NCBI GenBank assembly: GCA_003165615.1 | Contig: PLWR01000727.1 | Location: 3,640 to 23,882 of the forward strand | DNA: 20,243 bases | Direction: 5' to 3' | Origin: Acidobacteriota bacterium | GTDB taxonomy: Bacteria; Acidobacteriota; Terriglobia; UBA7540 | Shown here: positions 1 to 9,600 of the stretch, piece after piece | Layout of the letters: every line of letters begins with the position of its first letter | Numbering within the stretch: the first letter of the stretch is position 1 | The notes under the pieces: generated by a model | Seen by the model: only the letters and a program-made list of their open reading frames with translations | Told to the model about the DNA's origin: nothing | Database searches by the model: none | Program-made: the position numbers and the translations under genes

Positions 1-18
1 AGGCTGCGCTACGTCCCG
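1..18 (-). tRNA. 5' end of a probable tRNA-Pro, cut by the window edge
   Basis: Read on the minus strand from position 18 leftwards, the sequence is CGGGACGTAGCGCAGCCT. This fits a tRNA 5' part: a 7-nt acceptor strand CGGGACG, the U8-A9 linker, a D-stem GCGC, then A14 and the start of a D-loop. A C at position 1 together with GCGCAGCCT is typical of bacterial proline tRNAs. The anticodon and the 3' half lie outside the window, so the isotype is an inference. Only 18 nt are visible, so this could be a chance match. Confidence 0.5.
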
Positions 19-75
19 TCACCACCGATTGCGCCCGTACAGGGGATTCCTTACCGCATGGCGCAATCCTTCACG

Positions 76-477
76 CTAGCACTTCCGCGAAAGCATTGTC
101 AATACAGTCTGCAACTCCTGCCGGATGGCCTTGAGTTCCTTGACATCCAGGGGAGCGCGGAACAAGTTCGTCTGCTCCGCGGCATTCTTGCCGTCGCTCG
201 CCAAATAGCGGCGCGCACCTTCAATGGTGAATCCCTTTTCGTAAAGGAGCCGGCGGATTTGGAAGATCAGTTCCACATCCTTGCGGCGGTAGAGCCGGTG
301 TCCTGAGTTTCCTTTCACCGGCCGCAGCGCGGAGAATTCCGTCTCCCAATAGCGCAGGACGAAAGCCTTGGTGCGGGTCAACTCACTGACCTCGCCGATG
401 CGAAAATACAGCTTGTCCGGAATCGCCACGTCCATGGGGGAAACCGGGATCAATCGTGCTGCGCGACCTCGAGACAT
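76..477 (-). CDS. MerR-family transcriptional regulator
   Basis: This is a 133-aa DNA-binding protein of the MerR superfamily, which usually distorts the spacer of its target promoter to regulate transcription. Seen: a winged helix-turn-helix at residues 24-70 ([12 protein letters not shown], then VLRYWETEF, then the wing [10 protein letters not shown]) and a C-terminal helix at about 111-130 suited to coiled-coil dimerisation. There is no cysteine cluster or ligand-binding domain, so no effector can be proposed. The ATG at 477 was chosen because the frame upstream lacks family similarity; a GAGG lies only 3 nt before it, closer than ideal. The ATG at 435 is an alternative that keeps the whole HTH and has no visible ribosome-binding site. 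The gene is divergent from the ROK kinase and precedes the probable tRNA-Pro on the same strand. The target is unknown. Confidence 0.85.
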   Translation of the reverse strand: MSRGRAARLIPVSPMDVAIPDKLYFRIGEVSELTRTKAFVLRYWETEFSALRPVKGNSGHRLYRRKDVELIFQIRRLLYEKGFTIEGARRYLASDGKNAAEQTNLFRAPLDVKELKAIRQELQTVLTMLSRKC

Positions 478-508
478 AATCCTCAGATTACGCAGATTTC
501 TCCGATTA
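478..508 (-). repeat. Nonamer-type dispersed repeat, copy 1
   Basis: Read on the minus strand, this 31-bp stretch is about 28/31 identical to the repeat at 12284-12314. It is built of three nine-base units of consensus WAATCTGYG followed by GATT. It ends directly at the chosen ATG of the MerR gene. A T-to-A change relative to copy 3 creates the only purine-rich GAGG near that start. Confidence 0.75.
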
Positions 509-743
509 GGCAAGGCAAAGACAATTAGAAAGTCCGAGGTTGAAGGCCGCATGAGGAAGGGGAGCGCTGGAAATGAACGCTCTCCATTTTTCCGATTACC
601 TGAAACGCCAGACCTTGCGATATACTTTGCCACTTCCAGGATGCTCGACCTCATGGGTTCGAAACCACCGCTGGGCTCCAACCGGATTCAGGGTGGAATA
701 GCCTTAAGTCAATCATGTTCTTCGCGAAGGGAGATCGCAGCTT

Positions 744-1727
744 ATGAAGCAGTTAATTATCGGCATCGATGTGGGGGGCACCAAAGTGGCCGGAGGGCTG
801 GTTAATCGAAAGGGGCGGCTGCTGCAATCGCAGGTGGTCCCCACGCACGCAGACAAGGGATTCAGCAAAAGTTATGCGCAGATCGCTCACCTGATCGGGC
901 GCCTGCTGCGGGCGGCGGGCGGCAAGGACAATGTGGGCGGCATCGGCATTTGCGCGCCCGGCCCGCTCAATCCCAAAACGGGGGTGGTGCTCAATCCGCC
1001 CAATTTGCCCGGCTGGCGGAACATCGAGTTGACGAAGATGGTGGAGAAGCAATTCGGCTTGCCCGCCATTTTGGAAAATGACGCCAACGCCGCGGGATTG
1101 GCGGAAGTCCTGTTCGGCGCCGCCGTGGGTTACAAAGATGTGTTCTATGTCACTGTCAGCACCGGCATCGGAACCGGAGTCATCATCAATGGGAAAATCT
1201 ACCACGGCAAGAACGGTATCGGCGGCGAGGGTGGGCATGTTTCCGTTGACTATCGCAGCCCCTACCACTGCGGCTGCGGAACCTATGGCTGCATTGAAGC
1301 GCTGGCAGCGGGCCCGGCCATGGCGCGGCGCGCGCGCGTGATGCTGGAGCAGGAACATAACCTCCCCAGCGTCCTGCGCGACCTGACCCATGGCCATGCG
1401 GAGGAGATTTCCCCGCAGATGATTCAGGAAGCGGCACGCAAGGGCGACCGCGTGGCGAAGACCGTTCTCGATGAGACGGGCTTCTACCTGGGCATCTGGC
1501 TGGCCGGCATGATCAGCCTCCTGGATCCTGACGCCATCGTGATCGGCGGCGGTGTTTCACATATTGGCAAGCCCTTGTTTGATAAGATCAGGGCAACTAT
1601 ACCCAGCCACACCATCAACGGCTTCGCGGCACAGACGCCCGTGCTGCCCGCCAAACTGCGCTCCAACGTGGGCATTTACGGCGCGGCGTCAGTGTTCCTG
1701 CCCGCCGGCGAAGAGGCGGAGAGCTGA
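744..1727 (+). CDS. ROK-family sugar kinase, probable glucokinase
   Basis: A 327-aa cytoplasmic kinase of the ROK family, which phosphorylates glucose or related hexoses with ATP at the entry to glycolysis. Seen: the phosphate-binding loop GIDVGGTK at residues 7-14, the catalytic ENDANAA with Asp113, a second phosphate loop STGIGTG at 139-145, GEGGH at 161-165, and the ROK zinc site formed by His165 and the CGCGTYGC cluster (Cys176, Cys178, Cys183). The adenosine-binding IGGGVS lies near the C-terminus. Length is normal for the family. The ATG follows AGGGAG by about 11 nt. An N-acetylglucosamine, mannose or fructose kinase cannot be excluded, because ROK substrate specificity is hard to read from sequence. 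It is followed 7 bp later by the CbiX-like gene. Confidence 0.9.
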   Translation: MKQLIIGIDVGGTKVAGGLVNRKGRLLQSQVVPTHADKGFSKSYAQIAHLIGRLLRAAGGKDNVGGIGICAPGPLNPKTGVVLNPPNLPGWRNIELTKMVEKQFGLPAILENDANAAGLAEVLFGAAVGYKDVFYVTVSTGIGTGVIINGKIYHGKNGIGGEGGHVSVDYRSPYHCGCGTYGCIEALAAGPAMARRARVMLEQEHNLPSVLRDLTHGHAEEISPQMIQEAARKGDRVAKTVLDETGFYLGIWLAGMISLLDPDAIVIGGGVSHIGKPLFDKIRATIPSHTINGFAAQTPVLPAKLRSNVGIYGAASVFLPAGEEAES

Positions 1728-1734
1728 TGATTAG

Positions 1735-2118
1735 ATGAGCCAGGATTTAAAGACAGGAATTCTACTTTTTGCCCACGGCAGCCCGGTGGAGGAAGCCAAC
1801 CGCGGTGTGCATGAATTAGCCGAAAAGATTGCGGCGTCGGGGCCTTACCGTTACGTGCACGCCGCATTTCTGGATGGCGGGCAGCCTGACCTTCTTGCCG
1901 GAGTCATGCAAGCGGCCGAGTCCGGGCTCGAACGCCTCATCATCATTCCCTATTTCCTCACCGTCGGGCTTCATCTGCGCCGCGATTTGCCCAAGCTCGT
2001 CGCTGCCGCGCAGGAAAAACATCCCAACTTTGAAATTGCCGTCGGGCAATCGCTGGAAGGCCACCCCTTGATGCCCTCGCTCATCCTCGGCCGCGTGCAA
2101 GAGGTTCTCCAAGATTAG
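1735..2118 (+). CDS. CbiX/SirB-type sirohydrochlorin chelatase
   Basis: A 127-aa single-domain protein of the small CbiX/SirB class of type II chelatases, which insert cobalt or iron into sirohydrochlorin for cobalamin or siroheme synthesis in the cytoplasm. Seen: LLFAHGSP with metal-binding His14, AFLDGGQPDL at 45-53, the strand IIIPYFLTVGLHLRRDLP with His80, and LEGHP with His110. This is the family's usual order at the usual length for the homodimeric short form. The start at 1735 has GGAGAG at 1718-1723 inside the end of the kinase gene, so translation is probably coupled. No other tetrapyrrole gene is visible here, so cobalt versus iron cannot be decided. Some family members are annotated only as CbiX-domain proteins of unknown metal. 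Confidence 0.85.
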   Translation: MSQDLKTGILLFAHGSPVEEANRGVHELAEKIAASGPYRYVHAAFLDGGQPDLLAGVMQAAESGLERLIIIPYFLTVGLHLRRDLPKLVAAAQEKHPNFEIAVGQSLEGHPLMPSLILGRVQEVLQD

Positions 2119-2335
2119 ACCCAATTCTTTTCATTTGGGCTGATTATGCCTCATCGACCCCCTCACCCCCACCACCAGCAGAACGTGGGGCCCCCTCCGC
2201 CTTGCGGTCCCCCTCTCCCCCAAAGGGGCGAGGGAAAAAGAATTGCTAGGCAAAGAAAAGCCGCGGACCAGAACAGGTCTGCTACTCTTCTGGGACTTTG
2301 CCGGGGCGACCCGGTCGGAAAGGTGGGTGAAAACG
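2119..2335. repeat. Intergenic gap with a GC-rich palindromic repeat
   Basis: No gene is visible. The gap holds a strongly C/G-skewed segment at about 2158-2235. It contains a stem of CCCTCTCCCC (2211-2220) and GGGGCGAGGG (2225-2234) around a CAAA loop, pairing 9 of 10 bases, and a smaller CCGC/GCGG stem at about 2197-2207. The look is that of a dispersed intergenic palindrome. The stem is followed by A rather than T on the plus strand, so it is not a good terminator for the chelatase gene. Confidence 0.5.
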
Positions 2336-2367
2336 ATCCGGCCCGTGCCTTGCGACACGGGCCGGAT
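2336..2367. terminator. Bidirectional hairpin terminator between convergent genes
   Basis: A perfect 12-bp inverted repeat (2336-2347 and 2356-2367, arm ATCCGGCCCGTG) surrounds an 8-nt loop. On the plus strand it is followed by TCTTGTTG; on the minus strand it is followed by CGTTTTC. It lies between the stop of the plus-strand chelatase gene and the stop of the minus-strand receptor gene, so it can serve both. Confidence 0.8.
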
Positions 2368-2389
2368 TCTTGTTGCTCAGAGCGGAGGG

Positions 2390-5300
2390 TTAGAACGTAA
2401 ATTTCAAGCCGAACTCCAAGACGCGCGGGCCGCCTTGGCCGTACACGCCGGAGCCCAATGTCACATGGGTGCTACGCTGGCCGTAAGTGGTGCTGTTGGC
2501 GTATCCATTAGAAACAGAGGGGCCCGCCGCCTGAAGGATGCCGCTTAGAATGTTGTTACCTTGATCGAAGTTCTGCGAGTTCGTGACGTTGTAGAAGGTG
2601 ATGCTGGGTTGTAGGGTGATCGACTCATGGATCTTAGCAATGTAAGTCAGGCCCAGATCAGCGTAAAACAATCCCCCCATTCCCACCTGTCCGGCAGGCG
2701 CGTTGGCCAACTCCGGAGCAACCGCACCCAGATTTTGCAATTGACCCTGGGTGAATAAACCGGCGGTAACCAGGGCTTGACCGGCGGGGGTAAGCTGCCC
2801 AGCGTATTTGGTATTGTAAGCGTTAATGTAGCTATTGATGTTGCTCGGGTTGATGCTGCGCCCAAAGGATCCGACGTTGGTACCGGGCAAAACGTCTCCG
2901 ACGGTACCGTCTCCGGTCAAATCGGACCGAAAGATTTCGCCGGTGCTGGCTACACGTTCCGGTCCCGGAGACACCGTCAGGGTTTGGGGCAACGAACTGT
3001 CAGCGTGCAGGATCAGGCTTAACTGGAAGCCGTGAGCAAAATTGAACACGCCCCCCGCCGAGAACTGGTTGGTGCGATCCAGGGAGCTCGGCCCGATGTA
3101 GTGATTGTAATTATCAAAGTCGGTAAGCCCGGCGCCAAAGTCCTGGTCCGTTTCCATCGAATTGAAGCGCGAGAGGGAGTACGAAACCTGGAGATTCAGG
3201 CCGTTTACGCCCGGCATGGGCTTCTTCACTTGCTGTTTCAATGAGACATCCAGGCCGTTGTAGATCGAGTGTCCGATGGGCTGCATCATCTGGTTCTGGC
3301 CCACCGCGGGGTTGACGCCGGGGAAGGCGCAGTTGCAATTGGGAGCTCCATAAGCGAAGCTGGAGGCCCCGGAGTCGAGGCCGTTCCCCGCATAATCGTT
3401 GATCGATGCGCCCGCCCCAATGGCACAGTCGATCCCACCGGGTCCATCCGGGCATTCAAAAGATTCATTCGTAGTATTGATAGCATTCATCGCAGCATTC
3501 TTATCCAGATAGCGAGCGGCCCCCACGTGGTTGGTGTCATAAGAGACCAGGTAGTGGAGCCCCCGGTTCCGCAGGTAATCGACGCTCAGCACGGTTCCCG
3601 GCCGAAACTCGTGCTGGACTCCGAAATTGAGCTGGATGGAATACGGTGTACGAAAGTTCGGCGCGAATAAGTCCAGGCCATTGCCCTGGCCGTCGCTGAG
3701 AGTCGACCCGATGTAGCTGGGGTTAGCCGACGCACCAGCGGCCAAAGTTGCCGCCTGGTATGCTTGCTGCGCGGCAATGATTTGAGGGTAGGCGGTGCCG
3801 ATCGGCTCTCCACAGAAGTCTCCGCAGGCACCTTCATACGACCAGAACAACCCCTTTTGCAAGCGCGCCGGGGCGTCAAACAGCACGTTGTTCCATACGG
3901 TGTTCTCGTAGTAGATTCCGCCTCCCGCGCGAATCACCGTCTTGCCATTCTTCCGGGGATCCCAAGCGATTCCGACCTGAGGGGCAAAGTTAAGATTGGG
4001 CTGGTGGACTTGATTGCCCAACCCCGCTCCGAACGCATTGATGGCAGGATTGGGACCCAGTTGTGAGTCGCTGCGGCCGGTATCGCGAATGTAGTGCAGT
4101 CCCAGGCTGATGTTCAGATTCGGCCGGATCTTCCAGTTGTCGCCAATGTACCAGGAGAAGCGCGTGTCAAACTGGCCGCCAGCGGGGTAGCCAAACATCG
4201 GAAGCGACGTATCATAGCCGATTCCATTTCCGAGGAAAGCTGCATCAACCGGATAATTAAGAGGGTTATTCTGATGCCCCGGAAATGCCGTTGATGCTGT
4301 CGCAAAGGCGATGTCGGCAGCAGAGAAACTGTCCCAGGCCGCGGGCGCAAGGGCCGCGAAGGAAGCGAAGCCGCCGCCATGGATGCGGTTGACCTCCGCC
4401 CCGTAGCGGATCACGTGTTTGCCGATGATGGTGCTGCCATCATATTTGAACTCGAGGTCGTGCTGCTGGGTGACCTGGGGTGCGAGGAAGTTCGTTCCCG
4501 AGCAGAAAGGGTCCGCGCCGGCGGTGAGACAGAAGGGATCACCGCCGATGGCAAGTTCGACTCCCGGCGCGGGATCGAAGATTCCCGATCCCGGCACCGC
4601 ATCGCTGATGGCGTTGGCGAAGCGGAGGAATTCAAAGCGAAAGCTGTGGGTAAATTTTCCCGTGGTCAAATCAAAGCCGGCCAGGTGATCCTGCGTGTGG
4701 TCGCGGTTCAGGAAAGGCTGAAAAGTGTCGGGAATGTACGGGACCACATTACTGTTGATGTTGTAAGTGAAACGATAGAAAGCCTTGAGTTTGTCAGTCA
4801 CCTGGTAGTCCAATCGGCCGAAAGCATCGTGCTCCTTGAAGGGCTGATTGATGGAACTGGAGAGCGCCGTGAAGGGGTCGCTGAGTTGGACCGGCGCCGC
4901 ATAGTCCTGCCGCGAGCGCTCCCAATCGAGGAAGAAGAAGACTTTGTTTTTAATGATCGGTCCACCGACATTGCCCCCGAACTGCTCGCGGCGGAAGAAA
5001 AGGTCTTCCGGAGCGACGCGTGCGGCCAGATTGTGCCAGCGTCCGTTGTAAAACCCTTCGCCGTGGAAGGCGTTGGCGCCCGAGCGGGTGGAGATATTGA
5101 CCGCGCCGGAGGAGGTCATGCCGCTCGACAAATCCAGCGTGGACTGCTCGATCTGAAATTCCTGAATGGCGCTGGCAGGAATATTCATCGTGGTTGTTCC
5201 CACGTTCTCGTCGCTGATGTCGCCACCGTCCACTTCAATGCGGGCGGTACGTCCATACCGGCCGCCGAAGGAGATGGAAGAGAAGCCGTTCTTGGTGGGG

Positions 5301-5836
5301 TCGAAAACGGCGCCATCCTGGATCTGCACTCCAGGCTCAAGCTGCGCCAATTGCAAGAAGTTGCGGCCATTGATGGGCAGGCTTTCGATCTGCGTGGTGG
5401 TGATAACGCCCTGCACGGTCGCCTGCTCCGTATTCACTTGGACCCCTGTCGCCTGGACCTCGACCGTGGTGGTCGTGGCGCCCACGTGCAGCGTCACGTT
5501 ACCATTGGACGTGTTGTTCACCTCCACGGTCAGGCTGGTTACGGTGGCAGCGAAACCCGACGCTTCAACCCGCACGGTATATTCACCAGGGGTCAAGGGG
5601 CCCGAGTTGTAGAGCCCGGAAGAGTTCGTGGTCAGACCCATCTGGTGCCCTGTGGCTTTGTCGATAATGGAGACCTTCGCGCCCGGCACGATGGCGCCGG
5701 TCTCATCGGTGACCGTACCGATGATACTTCCACTGGAAATGCTCGATTGGGAGAAAGCCGGTTGCACCCCCACGCAAGCTGCAAACACCACGAATAGGAT
5801 AAGGACTTGCCAGCGATCTCGGGTCCACTTCATCAT
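2390..5836 (-). CDS. TonB-dependent receptor, Oar-like (receptor 1)
   Basis: A 1148-aa outer-membrane beta-barrel receptor that probably imports a large substrate using TonB energy. Seen: a signal peptide at 1-29 (hydrophobic VLILFVVFAACVGV, predicted cut after PAFS), a carboxypeptidase-regulatory-like beta-sandwich at about 36-120 (GTVTDETGAIVPGAKV), a plug at about 130-255 (INGRNFLQLAQLEPGV, then an IEVDGGDISD-like segment), and a long barrel ending in FGLKFTF with the terminal Phe usual for outer-membrane proteins. The ATG at 5836 follows AAGGGGG by about 6 nt. Cysteines occur in close pairs in predicted loops (for example GACGDFCGE, NCNCAFPG), suggesting disulfides. The family is greatly expanded in Acidobacteriota and often tied to polysaccharide or peptide use; the substrate here is unknown. 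A second receptor lies upstream on the same strand but is clearly divergent in sequence. Confidence 0.9.
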   Translation of the reverse strand: MMKWTRDRWQVLILFVVFAACVGVQPAFSQSSISSGSIIGTVTDETGAIVPGAKVSIIDKATGHQMGLTTNSSGLYNSGPLTPGEYTVRVEASGFAATVTSLTVEVNNTSNGNVTLHVGATTTTVEVQATGVQVNTEQATVQGVITTTQIESLPINGRNFLQLAQLEPGVQIQDGAVFDPTKNGFSSISFGGRYGRTARIEVDGGDISDENVGTTTMNIPASAIQEFQIEQSTLDLSSGMTSSGAVNISTRSGANAFHGEGFYNGRWHNLAARVAPEDLFFRREQFGGNVGGPIIKNKVFFFLDWERSRQDYAAPVQLSDPFTALSSSINQPFKEHDAFGRLDYQVTDKLKAFYRFTYNINSNVVPYIPDTFQPFLNRDHTQDHLAGFDLTTGKFTHSFRFEFLRFANAISDAVPGSGIFDPAPGVELAIGGDPFCLTAGADPFCSGTNFLAPQVTQQHDLEFKYDGSTIIGKHVIRYGAEVNRIHGGGFASFAALAPAAWDSFSAADIAFATASTAFPGHQNNPLNYPVDAAFLGNGIGYDTSLPMFGYPAGGQFDTRFSWYIGDNWKIRPNLNISLGLHYIRDTGRSDSQLGPNPAINAFGAGLGNQVHQPNLNFAPQVGIAWDPRKNGKTVIRAGGGIYYENTVWNNVLFDAPARLQKGLFWSYEGACGDFCGEPIGTAYPQIIAAQQAYQAATLAAGASANPSYIGSTLSDGQGNGLDLFAPNFRTPYSIQLNFGVQHEFRPGTVLSVDYLRNRGLHYLVSYDTNHVGAARYLDKNAAMNAINTTNESFECPDGPGGIDCAIGAGASINDYAGNGLDSGASSFAYGAPNCNCAFPGVNPAVGQNQMMQPIGHSIYNGLDVSLKQQVKKPMPGVNGLNLQVSYSLSRFNSMETDQDFGAGLTDFDNYNHYIGPSSLDRTNQFSAGGVFNFAHGFQLSLILHADSSLPQTLTVSPGPERVASTGEIFRSDLTGDGTVGDVLPGTNVGSFGRSINPSNINSYINAYNTKYAGQLTPAGQALVTAGLFTQGQLQNLGAVAPELANAPAGQVGMGGLFYADLGLTYIAKIHESITLQPSITFYNVTNSQNFDQGNNILSGILQAAGPSVSNGYANSTTYGQRSTHVTLGSGVYGQGGPRVLEFGLKFTF

Positions 5837-6624
5837 TGTGTTCCCCCTTAGTATAGTATTTGTGACTAATAGTCCATTTCTAATCTATTGAAAAAGGTAT
5901 ATTTCATGCTTTCGCTTGCTCGGGACAAAACGGCAGTAAACCGAGGGCAATTGAGCGGCAAAGCGGAAGCATGACGTACCGGGCATGCGAATGCCAAGGC
6001 GAGATTCGGATCGGCCCACCATTCTCAATCCTTGACTGATGAGAAGTCCAATCAATTCTTCTTATGGGTGAGATTAAGTGGGCCGGCCGGCAATATGTCC
6101 GTTGCGTGAGAGCGTGAAGGCGCGACAGCTTGGAAACTGCCCATAAGACGAAGGCTCCGGCGACATGCGCTGAGTATGGAAATACACTCATCCGAGTCCG
6201 ATCTCAGAAGGCTAAAGAATGCGCCAACAGCTTTTGGTGGCATTGAGACGGCGAAAGCGCCCCACGACCGGTCCAGTGCACGGCAAATGCCATAGGTCCA
6301 ATCCACTTTTTCATTAGAAAGTTATTAAAAATGAACATGATGCGTGAACGGTGCCGGACATGTACCGGGGCTCTACCAAATATCATATACACATTCCTGT
6401 AACAGACCGATTACCAAACTGTGGGAACGGACGATCGATGGCCCGGGTCCTCAGCACGAGTTTGGGAGGGTAGGGCTTTACAGGCTTGCAGGTTGAGTCG
6501 AAGGCGCTGTCATTCTGAGCATTGACAGCCTTTCGGCCGCCCATGATGGGCAGAAACTCGAAGAACAGCACCCAAGCCCATCTCCACTCAGGATGACAGT
6601 GTGAATCGAGGCTTGACGCACAAA
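5837..6624. other. Long non-coding gap between the two receptor genes
   Basis: No open frame here resembles a protein. The stretch is the upstream region of receptor 1 and should hold its promoter, but no convincing -35/-10 pair was found. A TATACT at 5850-5855 is too close to the start to allow an intact ribosome-binding site in the transcript. An AT-rich patch is seen around 6300-6340. The only clear structure is the inverted-ended element at 6507-6599. Confidence 0.6.
6507..6599. repeat. Short element with GTCATTCTGAG-type inverted ends
   Basis: The left end CTGTCATTCTGAGC (6507-6520) and right end ACTCAGGATGACAG (6586-6599) are inverted repeats pairing 12 of 14 bases. Inside is a small stem GCCCAT/ATGGGC at 6539-6551. 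A roughly 93-bp non-coding element with such ends resembles the miniature dispersed palindromes common in bacterial genomes. No duplicated target site was seen. Confidence 0.6.
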
Positions 6625-6628
6625 AAGC

Positions 6629-6656
6629 AAGGGCGCCTGCGGATGCAGACGCCCTT
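6629..6656 (-). terminator. Rho-independent terminator of receptor 2
   Basis: Arms at 6629-6640 and 6645-6656 pair over 12 positions with one C/A mismatch around a GGAT loop. Read on the minus strand, the stem is followed by GCTTTTTG. It begins 26 bp past the stop codon of receptor 2. Confidence 0.85.
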
Positions 6657-6681
6657 GGATGCTGCCCAAATTTACGATTAT

Positions 6682-9600
6682 CTAAAAGTCGAGGCGGGCC
6701 GCGAACTGGAACACGCGGGCGCCGCTCGACGAGTTGTTGGGAGCGATGTCACTCAGCGACTGCCCAAAGGAAGAGCTGTTAATATCTTCGGTCGGATTGG
6801 CAAAGTTCGGATGGTTGAAAATATTGAATCCGGAAGCTGTAATCTTTACGGCAAAGCGCTCGTTGATCTGGAACTTCTTGGCCAGCGACATGTCACACCC
6901 CACAAATTTCGGGCCGGTCATGGTGTTGCGCCCCAGGAAACCATCCGTCCAGGGGGCCGAGCCGGCCGGGACCGAAGCGCCAAACTCCCACTTCATGTTC
7001 GGGTCGATGTAGCCGTCTGCTGGGCTCAAACGGTGAGTTACGGCGGTCATGGGACTTCCATAACCAAAATACTCTCCCCGCTGGCTGACATAGCCATCCA
7101 GGTTCGCGTCCGACGCCGAATCAACGATGGAGAAGGGCTGGCCGCTCTGAATGCTGAAGGTGGCGTCATACGACCATCCTCCCAGCCCCTTGCGTCCCTT
7201 GAAGAAGGGCAGTTCCCAAACTCCGTAGGCAACCAGGCGGTGAGCCATATTGAAATCGGCGTTACCATACTCCAGATAGCGCCGGTACGGATCATCCACG
7301 GTACCACCTTCGCTCCCACCGTTAATGAACTGGCGGCCGTTAAAAACGTCGGACAGGTAGTCGAGAGCGTGCGAGTAGGTGTAATTGGTGTTGAACTGGA
7401 GCCCATGCGAAAAGCGCTTGGTGAGGGAGGTTTGCAGGGAGCTGTAGTTGGAGTTGAACCAATTGGCGCGGTCGTTGTCGCTGCCCACGCCGGGATTAAT
7501 GCGTGAATGCGAAACCCCGCTGAGCTCCCGGCCGGCAAACGTGGTGACATCCACATAGCCCGGCAGCCGGTGGCCGAACGTCCCCACATAGGCCACATCA
7601 AACAGCCAGTTGGGGCCAAATTGGCGCTGGAGATCAATATTCACCTGTTCGTCGTATGCCGCCTTCATGTTCACGTCAATCTGCCGCGCGGAGGGCGTGG
7701 CTCCGTACGGGGCAAACTGAGCGATACTGATGGGGACGGAGTAAAAGCCCGGTGTGGAGAACGGACCCTGCACCGTCCCACTGTAAAAGTAACCGGCTTC
7801 AGCGAAAGCAAACAGCGGGCCATTGAAGCGCATGTTCTCAAAGATGTTGTTGTACATACGGTCATAGAAGATACCCCCGCCCAGGTGGAGAACGGTCTTC
7901 TGGTTCCCAAACAAATCCCATGCCAGGCCGAAACGCGGGGCGAAATTGTTGGCGTCCTTGTTCCAGACGTCGCTGTTCTTGATAATGAATTGGCCGCTGA
8001 ACACCGACGCAGTGTAAGGATTGATGGGGTAATTGGGATTGTTGCTGACCAGGGGAGCGGTGGGCGACGTGTCCCCAGGGAAGCAGCGGAGGCTGCCTGC
8101 CGCATTGTTTCTGCACTGGTTAAAGCTGGATGAGCCGTCGTAAAGGTTGGAGTCGATGTTGGGCCGGAAGTTGTGCGGCACGCCAAAATAATCCCAGCGC
8201 AGGCCTATCGTTATGGTCAGATTCTTATTCGCCTTGATGGCGTCTTCCCCATAGAAGCCAAACTCATTGCCCCGATAGCCGCGATAGTATTCCGGGAAGG
8301 CGGGCGTGGGGGAAGAAGGATTCACTGAACCCTCACTCACATAAAACCCCCCCAGCCCATAGTAGTCACCCATCGCGCCGTCGGTGAGCAGGTCTTCCGT
8401 ATCCCACATCAAATAATAGCCGTTGGACTCCGCCTCGAAAGCGGAGCCGTTGCGCGTCCGGCGGTATTCGCCGCCCGCCTTGATCGTATGCCGGCCATGG
8501 CTGAGGGAGAGATTGTCCAGCCACTGGAAAGTATTTTCGGTGAAGAACTGCGGCGAGTTGCCGCTGCTGCCGAAACCGGTCCAGAGGGCGTCCGCTGAGC
8601 CGATGCTCGGTACTTCGCAGTGCGCGCAGGGATATGGGGCGCTGCTGCGCAGATAGCTCATTCTGGCCTCATTGACGATGCTGGGCGAGATCGTGTGCGT
8701 CCAGGTGACTCCCGCGTTCTGCGCTCTGGCGTTGTTGAGGGTTGGAAAGCCGGGATTGGCGAAATCGCCACCGTTGCCCGTCGTGGTGTTCGGGTAATTG
8801 TCCATGTCGTAGCGGGCCGTGAACACATCCTTGCTGCTGATATTGTAATCGAACCGAACGTCCGGCCGGAGGCCATTGAGGCTGGTGCTTTCGATGTAGG
8901 TAAATTCACCGAACATCGGCACCGGGTATGAGAAGGGGGCGAAAAGGGGGCTGCTGCTTTGGCACGCGGCCGGCGCGGAGGCGGAAGGGGCCGATGGGCA
9001 GCTTACGTTGATGCCTTGGGTTGCCCTGGGCATCGGATATTTCGAATCGAGCTGCGAGAAGATGGGGCCCAGCGAGCAACCATAGTTCGAAGGACTCGAG
9101 CAATCCATGGGGGGATATCCATTGGCAGAGGTGAAGACATATTGGTTCATGTAATTTGCCAAGCCGCCACCTTGGACAAATTCCACAAACTGCTGGGTAA
9201 CGCCCGTCCCCGTATAGGGCGAACCCGCACGGAGGCGTTGCGATTCAATGGCCCCAAAAATGAACATTTTATCTTTTTTGATGGGGCCGCCGATGGATCC
9301 GCCAAATTGGTTGCGGATCAACTGGTCGTGCAGGCCGGAGCGGGCCGAGAAAAAGTCATCGGCGGTGGTGGCGGAATTGCGATTGTATTCGAACAACGAG
9401 CCGTGGACTTGGTTAGTGCCGGACTTGGTGACCAGGTCCGTAATAAACCCACCCGAGCGGCCATACTCAGCGGAGAAATCGTTGGTGACCACGCGGAACT
9501 CCTGGACGGCGTCGGGGGAAACGCTTACCTCACCGCCGGGAATTTCTCCTGTCTCGCCCTTGCCGCGGCCGCCTTGGCCGTAGTCGTTGTTGTCGCTGCC

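Noticed and set aside
478..681. N-terminal extension of the MerR protein
   Set aside because: It would translate through the dispersed repeat and an Arg/Asn-rich stretch not seen in this family.
4379..5797. Long plus-strand open frame of 472 codons
   Set aside because: It is antisense to receptor 1, whose domains are unmistakable. Its translation has no family-like pattern, and long antisense frames are expected in GC-rich DNA.
5904..6571. Several minus-strand frames of 60-95 codons in the gap between the receptors
   Set aside because: No ribosome-binding sites, no domain-like sequence, and one overlaps the inverted-ended element.
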